Origin: Takakia lepidozioides | Taxonomy: Eukaryota; Streptophyta; Takakiopsida; Takakiales; Takakiaceae | NCBI GenBank assembly: GCA_030704615.1 | Contig: CM060731.1 | Span: 64,522,756-64,586,755 of the forward strand | DNA: 64,000 nt | Direction: 5' to 3' | In this document: positions 35,055 to 44,507 of the stretch, one piece after another | Numbering within the stretch: the first letter of the stretch is position 1 | Layout of the letters: each line of letters opens with the position of its first letter | Position numbers and translations under genes: made by a program | The notes under the pieces: generated by a model | What the model saw: only the letters and a program-made list of their open reading frames with translations | Told to the model about the DNA's origin: nothing | Databases searched by the model: none

Positions 35055-35622
35055 GTATTCATAAGACTATGTTTGCCGTAGCCTTGTGGCCATTGAGCGG
35101 CCATTGAGCCCGTGGCCAGTTTGAGCAGGACACAAAGGGACAGAAACTACCGTCGTCAGGGGCTGACGCCGGTAGTATTGCTTACCTTGGAACAGACAAT
35201 TGATCTGAGTTTTCCAGACATACTCTAGAAATCCCTTTACACAAGCATCAATCTGCTGTGTGTGGTTTGCCCAATAACTAGGCCCCAAAAGGGCCTGGGC
35301 TTTTGGCTCAGCCTCGAGCCTGTCAAAGTTCGTAAATAGAGGTACAGGCACAATTCCCTTGATGGATTTGAAGAGGACATCTCTCTGGTGAGAGTACCCA
35401 GGACAATGAATCAGGATATTGTCTTCAGGTTGCCCAGGCAACGGGCATTTCCTCCCTTTCCTCTCTGCTTCTGTTTCCTGTTCAAAGGTAGGCTCACCGC
35501 CCTGAGTTTAAATTTCAGTCTAGTGCCGAGGGTGGGTAACACCTTTGAGGTCATCCATGATGGCCTCTCCCATGTCACAGACTGGAAATAAGTTCAGGGA
35601 AGTTTTCTGCCTAACTTCATTG
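35055..35622 (-). mobile_element. 5'-truncated LINE copy (same family as 60850-64000)
   Basis: Reverse-strand copy of the LINE 3' end: CPLPGQPEDNILIHCPGYSH, then [20 protein letters not shown] and [19 protein letters not shown]. It runs from the same point as EVRQKTSLN in the right-edge copy to the GTCTTATGA end. Only the 3' 570 bases are present. Confidence 0.85.
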
Positions 35623-35670
35623 GATGAGAGGAACCAATGGATGTGAATGTTTGTGTTTGGGATAAAATAT

Positions 35671-36032
35671 CACAGAAAAGCACACAGCCTTTCATTTCCA
35701 GCAAACCTTGGCAAATGTATGTTCAAAACCAAAATAGCATCCCTTATTTCAGTTGTGCAATTGAACTAAATTAGGCGTGAGTTCCCAAGCACTCTCGTTG
35801 AGCCAACCAAAGACTCGATTGCTGTCCTAAAAATGACAATTGGGTGTGCAAGTAACAGAAAAACACACTCAGCCTTTCATTTCCAGCAATGTTCAAAACC
35901 TTGCTGAACCCCAAATAGTGTCCCTTATTTTAGTTGTGCAAATGAACTCAATTAGGTGTGAGTTCCCAAGCACTCTCCCTGAGCCAACCAAAGACTCTAT
36001 TGCTGTCCTGAAAATGACAATTGGGTGTGCAT
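35671..36032 (-). repeat. Tandem duplication of MurJ-type intron sequence
   Basis: Two adjacent units of about 180 bases (35671-35849 and 35857-36032), each running from a CACACTCAGCCTTTCATTTC-like start to AAAATGACAATTGGGTGTGC. The working MurJ gene has this unit only once (45183-45360). Confidence 0.8.
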
Positions 36033-36560
36033 TTTATAGCAAGTGAGAACTAAAGATATGAGGCATCAAAGCAGATTTCCACCAGCTCATTGGCAACCTC
36101 CGGCATAGCGAATGATGGGGCAGGGTGGAACGGGTTTTTATTGATTTTCCAAAAATGTTTCGGACTGAGGCTTTTCGAGACCGGCAGGGCTGTTGTACCA
36201 CTGACCCTTTCCAGCTACTAGACAGAGAATTGTGACCATAGTATAAAAAGAGGCTGGCATACCAGGTCTGGTGCACCAAAGCCAGCACAGCGAATCAGCA
36301 GCCAGTCCATTATAGCGTTAGTGCCAATGGCAGCCATACTGATATGAAAGGTGGCCGGTCATCGCCTAGCTCTAGCATAGAACACCCACATCAACACATC
36401 CTGTGCAAGGTAAAACGTTGATCCTAGAGCATCTACGGTTACAGATTTTCCATCTGCAGTACGTTATAAAGTACCATTTCATTTCATTTCATCTTAGGTC
36501 TTGTGCATGATCAAAACCATGTAGACATCTATCATAGATAACCTTTTTACTGATTTCTGT
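36033..36560 (-). pseudogene. Partial duplicate of the MurJ-like gene (exon 18 region)
   Basis: Close match to 45360-45780, including exon 18 of the MurJ-like gene (here about 36240-36425). The copied exon has a four-base insertion in the YALGDG codons, a one-base deletion shortly after, and several G-to-A changes, so it cannot code. It keeps an intron stretch of about 70 bases (36107-36175) that the intact gene has lost, and it carries a LINE tail insertion at 36456-36493. Confidence 0.85.
36456..36493 (+). mobile_element. Very short LINE 3'-tail insertion
   Basis: A segment containing ACGTTATAAAGTACC and three ATTTC units interrupts a site that is uninterrupted in the sister copy (45710-45716). 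The same 3' end closes the LINE fragment at 34585. Confidence 0.7.
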
Positions 36561-36775
36561 TGCCGTCCATCTATGATAACAGGAAGCACAAGCTAACGAG
36601 GTACTCTAAACCCCAAGCACAGACTGTACAAGCAATTGATATCAATCCCAAGCTCGGTCTTTGGAGGAGCTCTGAAATGAGCTGCCCTTTCTACATTAAC
36701 ACAATTATGCACAGACATTGAGTTCTGCTATGCAGGGTCCAAACGTTTTGAGAGTGTTCTCCTATTCAGTGTCAG

Positions 36776-38146
36776 TCATATTGCAACTATACCTTTGTGC
36801 CTAATGATGGATAGATGAGACATTGCTGCACGCCTGTTTTTTAATCTGCTATTGTGGAGGGCTTGAAGCCATCCCCATAATCCTATCATCAGATCATACG
36901 CTAGGGTCGGTGATTGCTGGCCCGGCTGTTTTGTGAGTAACAGATCAACACACCGAGGTACCATATACCAATCATCCGGGTGGTTATAACCATCAAGACC
37001 TGCAAAGAAATGACTGCGCATGTGGTCAGGACTTCTGGTAATCCACTTCCACCCCAGGGTGGGGATGTCCAACTCCCACAAACAAATGTCTAAGGGGTTT
37101 CGAGGGTCCCAAGGCCCAACACCCCCAACCAGCAGTATGCGAGCTTGAATCTCCACAAAGACTGAAAATGGTCTGAAAGTTAAAGCGCAAAATACGTGGC
37201 ATCGGTATAGGCACCTTCCTCCAAACAACCACTCACAATGTCATAGGCCAGCAATACCACGGGGCACTCCATTCCAACATCCCCCCATCAGCAGTGTGCG
37301 AGCGTCAGTCTTCACAAGGATTGAATATCTCAATCTAGGAGTTGGCATGCCAATAGGCACCTTCCTCCACACACCATTAACAATGTCATATGCCAGGAAT
37401 ACTCCGCCAAACTTCTCTCCAGGTTCAAAAGCCAGGCCATACAGAACATTGCCGCATCTCACAACACTAAAATTACACTTGGGAAAAGCTGTTGGTGTGT
37501 TTCCAGTTTCCCTCCAAGACTTGGAGACAGAGTCGTACACCAGCGTCCTATAAGGTCTGACCTCGCACAAGTCATAGCCTACCACAATCAGCGCGTACGT
37601 CTTGGTGGATTTATCCACAACCAATTCGATGAAAACGTAACCCATTCGGCGAGTTGGTGCAATATTCAGGGCAGGCAGTTGTCTGCAGGTCTTCGACAGA
37701 GGGTTGCACACAGTGAAGATAGCCTGCCAGGGAAAGCAGCCACTGGGAAGATATTCATCGCTTACAGATAAAATACAAAGCAGACCTCCATCTGCAGCCA
37801 CACCAAGGTGAATAATGCGTTCCGGCGCCCCACTATCGAATATCAATGAACCCAGGTGATTGGCAAGGAAAGGCATGGCACAAGATTGCCAGTAACAATT
37901 TGTACGATCGTACACTCTGATAAGATTTGGCATCGTGGAATCAACAGCAGTGAAATATCTCGCGAAATCTATATCATCCTCAAGCTGAGTGATGCTAGAG
38001 AAAAGCTCCAAAAAACCTGGAGAAGAGGGCAGAGCACTCCAGCGCTTGCACGCCAACCGTAAGCCGCAAAGGCGTGGATACGGTAAGCATGCTAGCACCA
38101 TGTCCAATAATTCGGAAGGGAGTCTACTTCACAACTGCTCGTCCAT
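36776..38146 (-). pseudogene. Broken kelch-type F-box gene (copy 1)
   Basis: F-box proteins recruit substrates to SCF ubiquitin ligases. The frame should start at ATG 38146 (MDEQL), but the sixth codon is TGA (38131-38129) where the intact paralog has TGG (Trp of IWSRLP). The F-box continues as ELLDMVLACLPYPRLCGLRL and CKRWSALPSSPGFLELF. The body has kelch-like repeats, with YDSVSKSWRETGNTPTAFPK and AYDIVNGVWRKVPIGMPTP. A one-base insertion near 37270 breaks the frame; the remainder is read in another frame down to 36776 (ILLVGGVGPWDPRNPLD, then WELDIPTLGWKW). It could make an N-terminally shortened product from ATG 38101, but the second break remains. It is an inverted copy of 53287-54397. 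Confidence 0.85.
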
Positions 38147-38558
38147 CGCCCCTGCCGGTAGACACAAGGATGCAGGAGCCTTCATCGAAAGCGGCTCGCC
38201 GTGAAGGCGTTGCTTGACATTTCGCTGCGCCCCATCAGAAGCTGATCCCACAGCGGCCGGACGCTGCCCAACATCACTACCGCCGAGCACCATGCGTACC
38301 AAATGGAATCTGAGTGGATCAAGTTATTGACACTTGAAGACTTGAAGGCAGAAGTACAGAAAATACTTGTTGTGGGAGGCTGTAAATCTTCAATTGTAAA
38401 GGCAAGAGTTGTTGTGGGCGGCTATAAATCTTCTTTCAATGCAATTGCAAAGGCAAGAGCTGGTGGGACGAAGAAGGCAGCTAAGGCAGGCACAGTGGAA
38501 GAGACGAGAGAGCGCCTCACAACACGAGAGAGAAACACAAGACGATCAGACTCGGGGC

Positions 38559-38565
38559 TTTTATA
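38559..38565 (-). promoter_or_regulatory. TATA box of kelch F-box copy 1
   Basis: TATAAAA on the minus strand within a block conserved in the inverted copy (52869-52875), followed by GCCCCGAGTCTG. Confidence 0.6.
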
Positions 38566-38709
38566 CTCTGACTCGCAAAAGTCTGTGAAAAGACATCACA
38601 ACAATATTTTTAGACATCCCATACGTACATCCATACATGTCAGTTGGCAGCGATCGCGGGTGGATCCCTCTTTTGTTATTTTTAGAGAAAGGGGACTGAT
38701 GGTAAAAGT

Positions 38710-39472
38710 AACTGACACAACTCCTTCGTGCTCTCCTCCCTTAGATACGTATACTCGCTTCTTTCCAACTCGAACTGCATGGCAGCACCATCTTCTTACG
38801 TAGTTTTCCTACATCTAGTTTATTAGGATACAAACACTGACCAAGTTGATCGACAGTTTCTCTCACAGCAAGATATCAAGATTCAATCCAGAGAGAGGCG
38901 CTTCAAACAACCTCATCAAAAGCATGACTTTGCTCATCTCACCGATGAAGAGAACACTTTTCAGGCTTATTGTGTAGCGCATGCGCCAGTCTCTGAGTTC
39001 GGATAGTAGCCTACTCCCAGCAGTTTGCTATACGAGTACTCTGCTTTGGTGGGTTGCCCCTTTCAAAATAGCCGAGTGGACTATCAAGCTAGAGTTTCCC
39101 ACTGACACAACGGGCTCGCTTCCTGAACAAGGAGTTGACAAGAATTCACTCTAGTTCAAGACTATTTGGTACAGCAGGTGACATACGTCATCCTCCATGA
39201 AGTTTGATGTAAACAAGCCTTAAACGGCAATGGGCTCTCTTTCTCTTGCTCTGGCAAAGCAGAAGAGGAAGGTGAGAGTAAGGGGCATGACTCAGCACAA
39301 CACACCAATCGGAGCCTTGACACGGTGTAAGGCCCTTTGACCACATTTTCTCCATTGACCTGAACATGTTGCAAGTCTCTCCGATAGACAAACCATCCAT
39401 AAGAACATAAGACAAATAGAAATCTTTTACATTTTGCGGTCAAAGTTGCTTTCCACTGGCCCGCGTTAGAGA
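38710..39472. other. 3' flank of the F-box/LRR copy A
   Basis: Matches 41604-42200 with indels; an extra piece of about 150 bases (39225-39375) is present only here. No gene. Confidence 0.6.
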
Positions 39473-41200
39473 CTAGTCTAAGTACAGGCGCACTGTGACA
39501 CGAAGCTCTTTGAGCATGTCCACTGCTGTGGAGCCTCTGAATTTGTCACTCATGGCAACTTTGTGGAACCAGAAACACGCCTTGGCTATGGCGACCACCC
39601 CATCTCCCTCCACCTCCTTGCACTCGGTAATGCATAGGCTCCGCAGCATCTGACACTCGCTAAAATGCTCCAGCCCTGTGTCTGTTATACGTGTGCCCGC
39701 CAAGTTGAGATCAGCGAGATGCCTGCAATTCTGTGCTAGCACCTCGAGCCCTTCATCTGTGACCCAGGAGCAATCGTCAAGGTCGAGCGACTGAACAGCT
39801 GAGAATTGGGCAATGGCCCACATATTCCGTATGGCCTCACAATGCTCCATGCCCAAATGTTTCAACCCGGGCGCCCCACTGGCTATGGCAGCCAATGCCG
39901 AGTCATCCACACGAGTACGGCTCAAGTCCAAAAACTGCAAGTTCATGCACCCCGCAATCCTGGAATAGCCGATTGCAGAAGGGCCACAGCAGTTTTTCAG
40001 ATCTAAATACCTCAACCCTTTATTCCCATCCATCAGCATTTGCAACTCAATATCCCGAACACCCACGCTGCCGTAACGTAAAGAGAAATGTCTCAAGGCA
40101 AGCCCACCCAACCCAACCTGCGCCGGTCCCTGTGCAAAGAACCTAAAATTACTAAGAGTCAGATGTACCAAGGACTTGCAGTGCGCAATGCACAGCAATG
40201 CTGCCTCTGATATCCCGTTCAGATGGAGTTTTTGAAGCTTAGGACACTTCAGTAAAATCCCTATCACGGCCTCATCACTCAATGGACGTCCTCCAGTGCA
40301 GACAAGCTCGACCAAGTTCCCGTTTGCTGATGCTATGGAGAGCACGACCTCATCCATACTCTCCTTGTGATACGGTTCAAAAGCTATAGAAAACAGGGAA
40401 GTACACCCCACAAGCTCTCCCAAGTTTGGAGCTCCGCCCGTCAAAACAATCTCCTGTAATGACACCCAGTGGCTAGAGACCGCAAGGCCATGTCAATGTT
40501 GACCCAGCCCAATTCTAAGGCTACTTTACGCAAACCTGCACATTTTGCGCCTATAATCACCAACCCCTCTGGAGAAAAGGGAATGTCTATCAAAGTGATC
40601 TCCTCTAGACACAAGCACCGCGTGATTGCTTCCAATGCCTTATCTGTGAGGCTTTGGCACCTTTCCAGGTGTAAAATTCGCAAAAACTGGCATCCTTCCA
40701 CCAGGGACAGAATGCCCTTAGCTGACAGCCGATTAATGCACGTCAAGCTTATGCTCTCCAGCTTTACACAGTTTCTTGCGAACGCCTCCAGCCCTTCGTT
40801 TGTCATCTTCTTCTGAGCTTTGTCCACGTGCCCAATTTTCAGGGATCGCAACTCGGTAAAGGTCGACGCAGCCAGAATCAGATCCAAGTCGCGGAGTTAT
40901 TTAGTGTACTTGGTGAGATCGAGATGCATGACAGGCCTGAACTTTGTGAGAAATTGTGAAGTGAACGATGCTCGGGACCGCATTAGCAATTCTCGCGAGC
41001 GCAGCGTTAGCTTGTGCACACTCCTTATGGCCGCCTCACTCCGCAGCTTGTTTCCCAGCCCTGCTGCGTGCCAATCCACACCGTCGTCCAATCTCTGTGC
41101 GATTTGCTCCACCAAGCCCACATCCCTCAGAGCCACGTCCATGCTGCTCTCAGCAGATTCGTTCCCTCTTGTGAGAATCCGTGCCCACCGTAGCCTCCAT
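39473..41200 (-). pseudogene. F-box/LRR gene copy A (broken at N-terminus)
   Basis: F-box plus leucine-rich repeats, an SCF substrate adaptor of the FBL/SKP2 type. Starts at ATG 41200 (MEATVGTDSHKRER); a one-base insertion near 41157 shifts the frame. The F-box (MDVALRDVGLVEQIAQRLDD) is followed by a TAA at about 40906, where copy B reads TNQLHDLDL. A four-base deletion near 40457 breaks the LRR region. From 40440 down to the stop at 39473 the frame is intact, with repeats such as LQFLDLSRTRVDDSALAAIA and VQSLDLDDCSWVTDEGLEVL. About 90 percent similar to copy B by eye. No intron is needed. Three lesions make this a pseudogene. Confidence 0.88.
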
Positions 41201-41363
41201 CACCAACTGGGTCGTGTGCATGCGGAAGATTTGTAGAGGACAATCTATGCGTGTATAACTCATCATGTCTCTTCTGATTGCAGTTATTAGGTTGGGCGGC
41301 TGTAATCAATGCTAATTGCACTGATTATCAGTGCTCTTTAGGCTCAGCCGGCACGCATTAAGG

Positions 41364-41603
41364 GCTTACCTCATTCCTCTTATCTTCCCTAGTGGATCCT
41401 CTTTTGTTCTTTTTAGAGGAAGGAGATTGATGGTAAAAGTAGTGCTTACCTCATTCCTCTTATCTTCCCTAATGGATCCTCTTTTGTTCTTTTTAGAGGA
41501 AGGAGATTGATGGTAAAAGTAGTGCTTATCTCGTTCCTCTTATCTTCCCTAGTGGATCCTCTTTTGTTCTTTTTAGAGAAAGGAGATTGATGGTAAAAGT
41601 AAC
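41364..41603. repeat. Three tandem 80-bp repeats
   Basis: Units start at 41364, 41444 and 41524, each from GCTTACCTCATTCCTCTTAT (third unit variant) to GATTGATGGTAAAAGTA. Each contains GGATCCTCTTTTGTTCTTTT. A single related unit lies upstream of kelch copy 1 (38662-38708) and, inverted, upstream of copy 2 (52729-52775). Confidence 0.92.
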
Positions 41604-42201
41604 TTACACAACTCCTTCGTGCTCTCCTTCCTTATGACACATATACTCGCTTCTTTCCAAGTCGAACAGCATGGCAGCACCATTTCTTACGTAGTTTTCT
41701 AGACCTTTATATATAGTTCGATACAAACACTGATCAACTTGTTCGACAGTTTCTCTCACAGCAAGAAATCAAGATGAAATCCAGAGAGACGCGCTTCGAA
41801 CTACCTCGGTATGCACATGGGCGGAGCTCGATCACCAGCATGGAGGTTATCTCACCCACGAAGAAAACACTTTCCAGGCTTACTATTGTGTAGCCAGTCT
41901 CTGTCCAATAAGGATGCCGATCTCTTTCTAAAGTTTGCCGGAGAAATACGAGTACCCTGCTTTGGTAGGTTTCCCTTCTCAAAATAACCGAGTGCACAAT
42001 CAAGAGTTTCGGAGTGACACAACGGGCTCGCTTCCTGAACAAGGAGTTGACACATAATTCACCATAGAAGACTCCATTTGGTACGGCAGGTGTACTTCAT
42101 CCTCCAACAAGTTTTTGTGTAAACAAAGTAAGAAATTCGGTAGACAAACTATCCAAAAGAACATAAAACAAATAGAAATCTTTTACATTTTGAGGTCAGA
42201 G

Positions 42202-43930
42202 TTAGTCTAGCAGGTGCACTGTGACACGAAGCTGTTTGAGCATGCCTACTGCAGTGGATCCTCTGAAGTTGTTACTCATGACAACTTTGTGGAACCAGAA
42301 ACACGCCTTGGCTATAACGACCACCCCATCTCCCTTCACCTCCTTGCACTTGGTAATGCGTAGGCTCCGCAGCATCTGACACTCGCTCAAATGCTTCAGC
42401 CCTGTGTCTGTTATACGTGTGCACCCCAAGTTCAGATCAGTGAGATGCCTGCAATTCTGTGCTAGCACCTCGAGCCCTTCATTTGTGACGCAGGAGCATG
42501 CTTCAAGGTCGAGCGACTGGACAGCTGAGAATTGGGCAATGGCCCACATATTCCGTATGCGCTCACAATGGCCCAACCAAATGTTTCAACCAGGGCACCC
42601 CACTGGCTATGGCAGTCAATGCCGACTCATCCACACGAGTACCGCTCAAGTCCAAAGACTGCAAGTTCATGCACCCCGCAATCCTGGAATAGCCGATTAT
42701 AGAGCAGTTTCGGAGAACTAAATACCTCAACCCTTTATTCCCATCCATCAGCATTTGCAAGTCAATATCCCAAACATTCCCGGCATGATATAAAGAAAAA
42801 TGTGTTAAGGAAAAATGTCTCAAGGCAAGCCCACCCAACCCAACCTGCGCAGGACCGTGTCCGGAGAACCTAAAATGACCAAGAGTCAGATGTACCAAGG
42901 ACTTGCAGTGCACAATGCACAGCAATGCTGCCTCTGATATCCCGTCCAGATGAAGTTTTTGAAGCTTAGGACACTTCAGTAAAATCCCTATCACAGCCTC
43001 ATCACTCAATGGACGTCCTCCAGTGCAGACAAGCTCGACCAAGTTCCCGTTTGCCGATGCTATGGAGAGCACGGCCTCATCGATATTCTCAAAGTAATTA
43101 GACGTAAAAAAAGCTATAGAAAGCAGGGAAGTACACTCCACAAGCTCTCCCAAGTTTGGAGATTCGCCCGTCAAAACAATCTCCTGCAATTGAAGACACC
43201 CAGTGGCTAGAGACCGCAAGGCCATGTCAATGTTGACCAAGCCCAGGTCTAAGGCTACTTTACGCAAACCTGCACATTTTGCGCCTATAATCACCAACCC
43301 ATCTGGAGAAAAGGGAATGTCTATCAAAGTGATCTCCTCTAGACACAAGCACCGCGTGATTGCTTCCAATGCCTTATCTGTGAGGATTTGGCACCTTTCC
43401 AGGTGTAAAATTCGCAAAAACTGGCATCCTTCCACCAGGGACAGAATGCCCTGAGCTGACAGCCGATTAATGCACGTCAAGCTTACGCTCTCCAGCTTTA
43501 CACAGTTCCTTGCGAACGCCTCCAGCCCTTTGTTCGTCATCTTCTTCTGAGCTTTGTCCATGTGCCCAACTTTCAGGGATCGCAACTCAGGAAAGGTCGA
43601 CGCAGCCAGAATCAGATCCAAGTCGTGCAGCTGGTTAGTGCACTGGGAGAGATCAAGACGCATGACATGCCTGAACTTTGTGAGGAAATGTGACGGTAAC
43701 GATGCTCGGGACCGCTTTAACAACTCTCGCGAGCGCAGCGTTAGCTTGTGCACACTCCTTATAGCCGCCTCATTCCACAGCTTGTTTACCAGCCCTGCTG
43801 CGTGCCTATCGCCGTCGTCCAATCTCTGCAGGATTTGCTCCACCAAGCCCACATCCCTCAGAGCCACGTCCATGCTGCTCTCAGCAGATCGTTCCCTCTT
43901 GTGAGAATCCGTGCCCACCATCGACTCCAT
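42202..43930 (-). CDS. F-box/LRR gene copy B (C-terminus frameshifted)
   Basis: Same family as copy A. From ATG 43930 (MESMVGTDSHKRERSAE) an open frame of 455 codons runs to 42563: F-box (ALRDVGLVEQILQRLDD, then AAGLVNKLWNEAAIRSVHKL) and many leucine-rich repeats such as LRILHLERCQILTDKALEAI. A two-base deletion near 42575, where copy A reads LKHLGMEHCEAIRNMW, ends it early with LVGPL. The rest of the gene (RIRNMWAIAQFSAVQSLDLE to VTVHLLD, stop at 42202) is intact in another frame. It may still make a protein lacking about 125 residues, or be a pseudogene, or hold a sequencing error. F-box part intact. Function inferred from family only. Confidence 0.82.
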
Positions 43931-43984
43931 CACCGCCCCTCCTGTATCAAAATAACTAGGTCGTGTGCATGTAGAGGACAATCT

Positions 43985-44500
43985 ACGCGTGTAGAACTCA
44001 TCATGTTTGGAGCACCTTATTCTGTTTCAGAGCACTTTTGTTGTAGTGATTAGGACGAGCGAAAACAGTACCTACAAGGGTGTTGTACAGTCGATCGTTA
44101 CCCCGTTCATCCGCAGGTCGTTTAGAGAAGACATCCGAATGCGAATCGCTGGGAGCACTTGAACAGAATGGGCTGGGACACATCTTCCAAAAAAACGAAG
44201 ACTGGGAAAGGGGAGGCGCAGAGAGATTTAGCACATACAGGGTGGTGTCTCCAATGAGGCGGAAGTTAAAGGTGCTTTGCAATGTCACTGAGACACACCA
44301 CAACCAAGGTAAAACGATACTTCAGACCCATATTTGAAGATTTTGGGGAGGGTCATTTGTAAGTGAAATGGTGTGGTGTGGGCTCCCATGGGGTTGCAGA
44401 AATCTGGATGGAGTACAGCTATATGCCTGAATTGGCAATAACGGAGAAGTCACCAAATGCATACAGCTGAATTGTATCGGATATAATCTCACAATTGCCA
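43985..44500. other. Intergenic between F-box copy B and MurJ-like gene
   Basis: About 500 bases without a recognisable gene. Holds the 3' end of the MurJ-like gene and the likely promoter of copy B. Confidence 0.4.
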
Positions 44501-44507
44501 TGCACCT

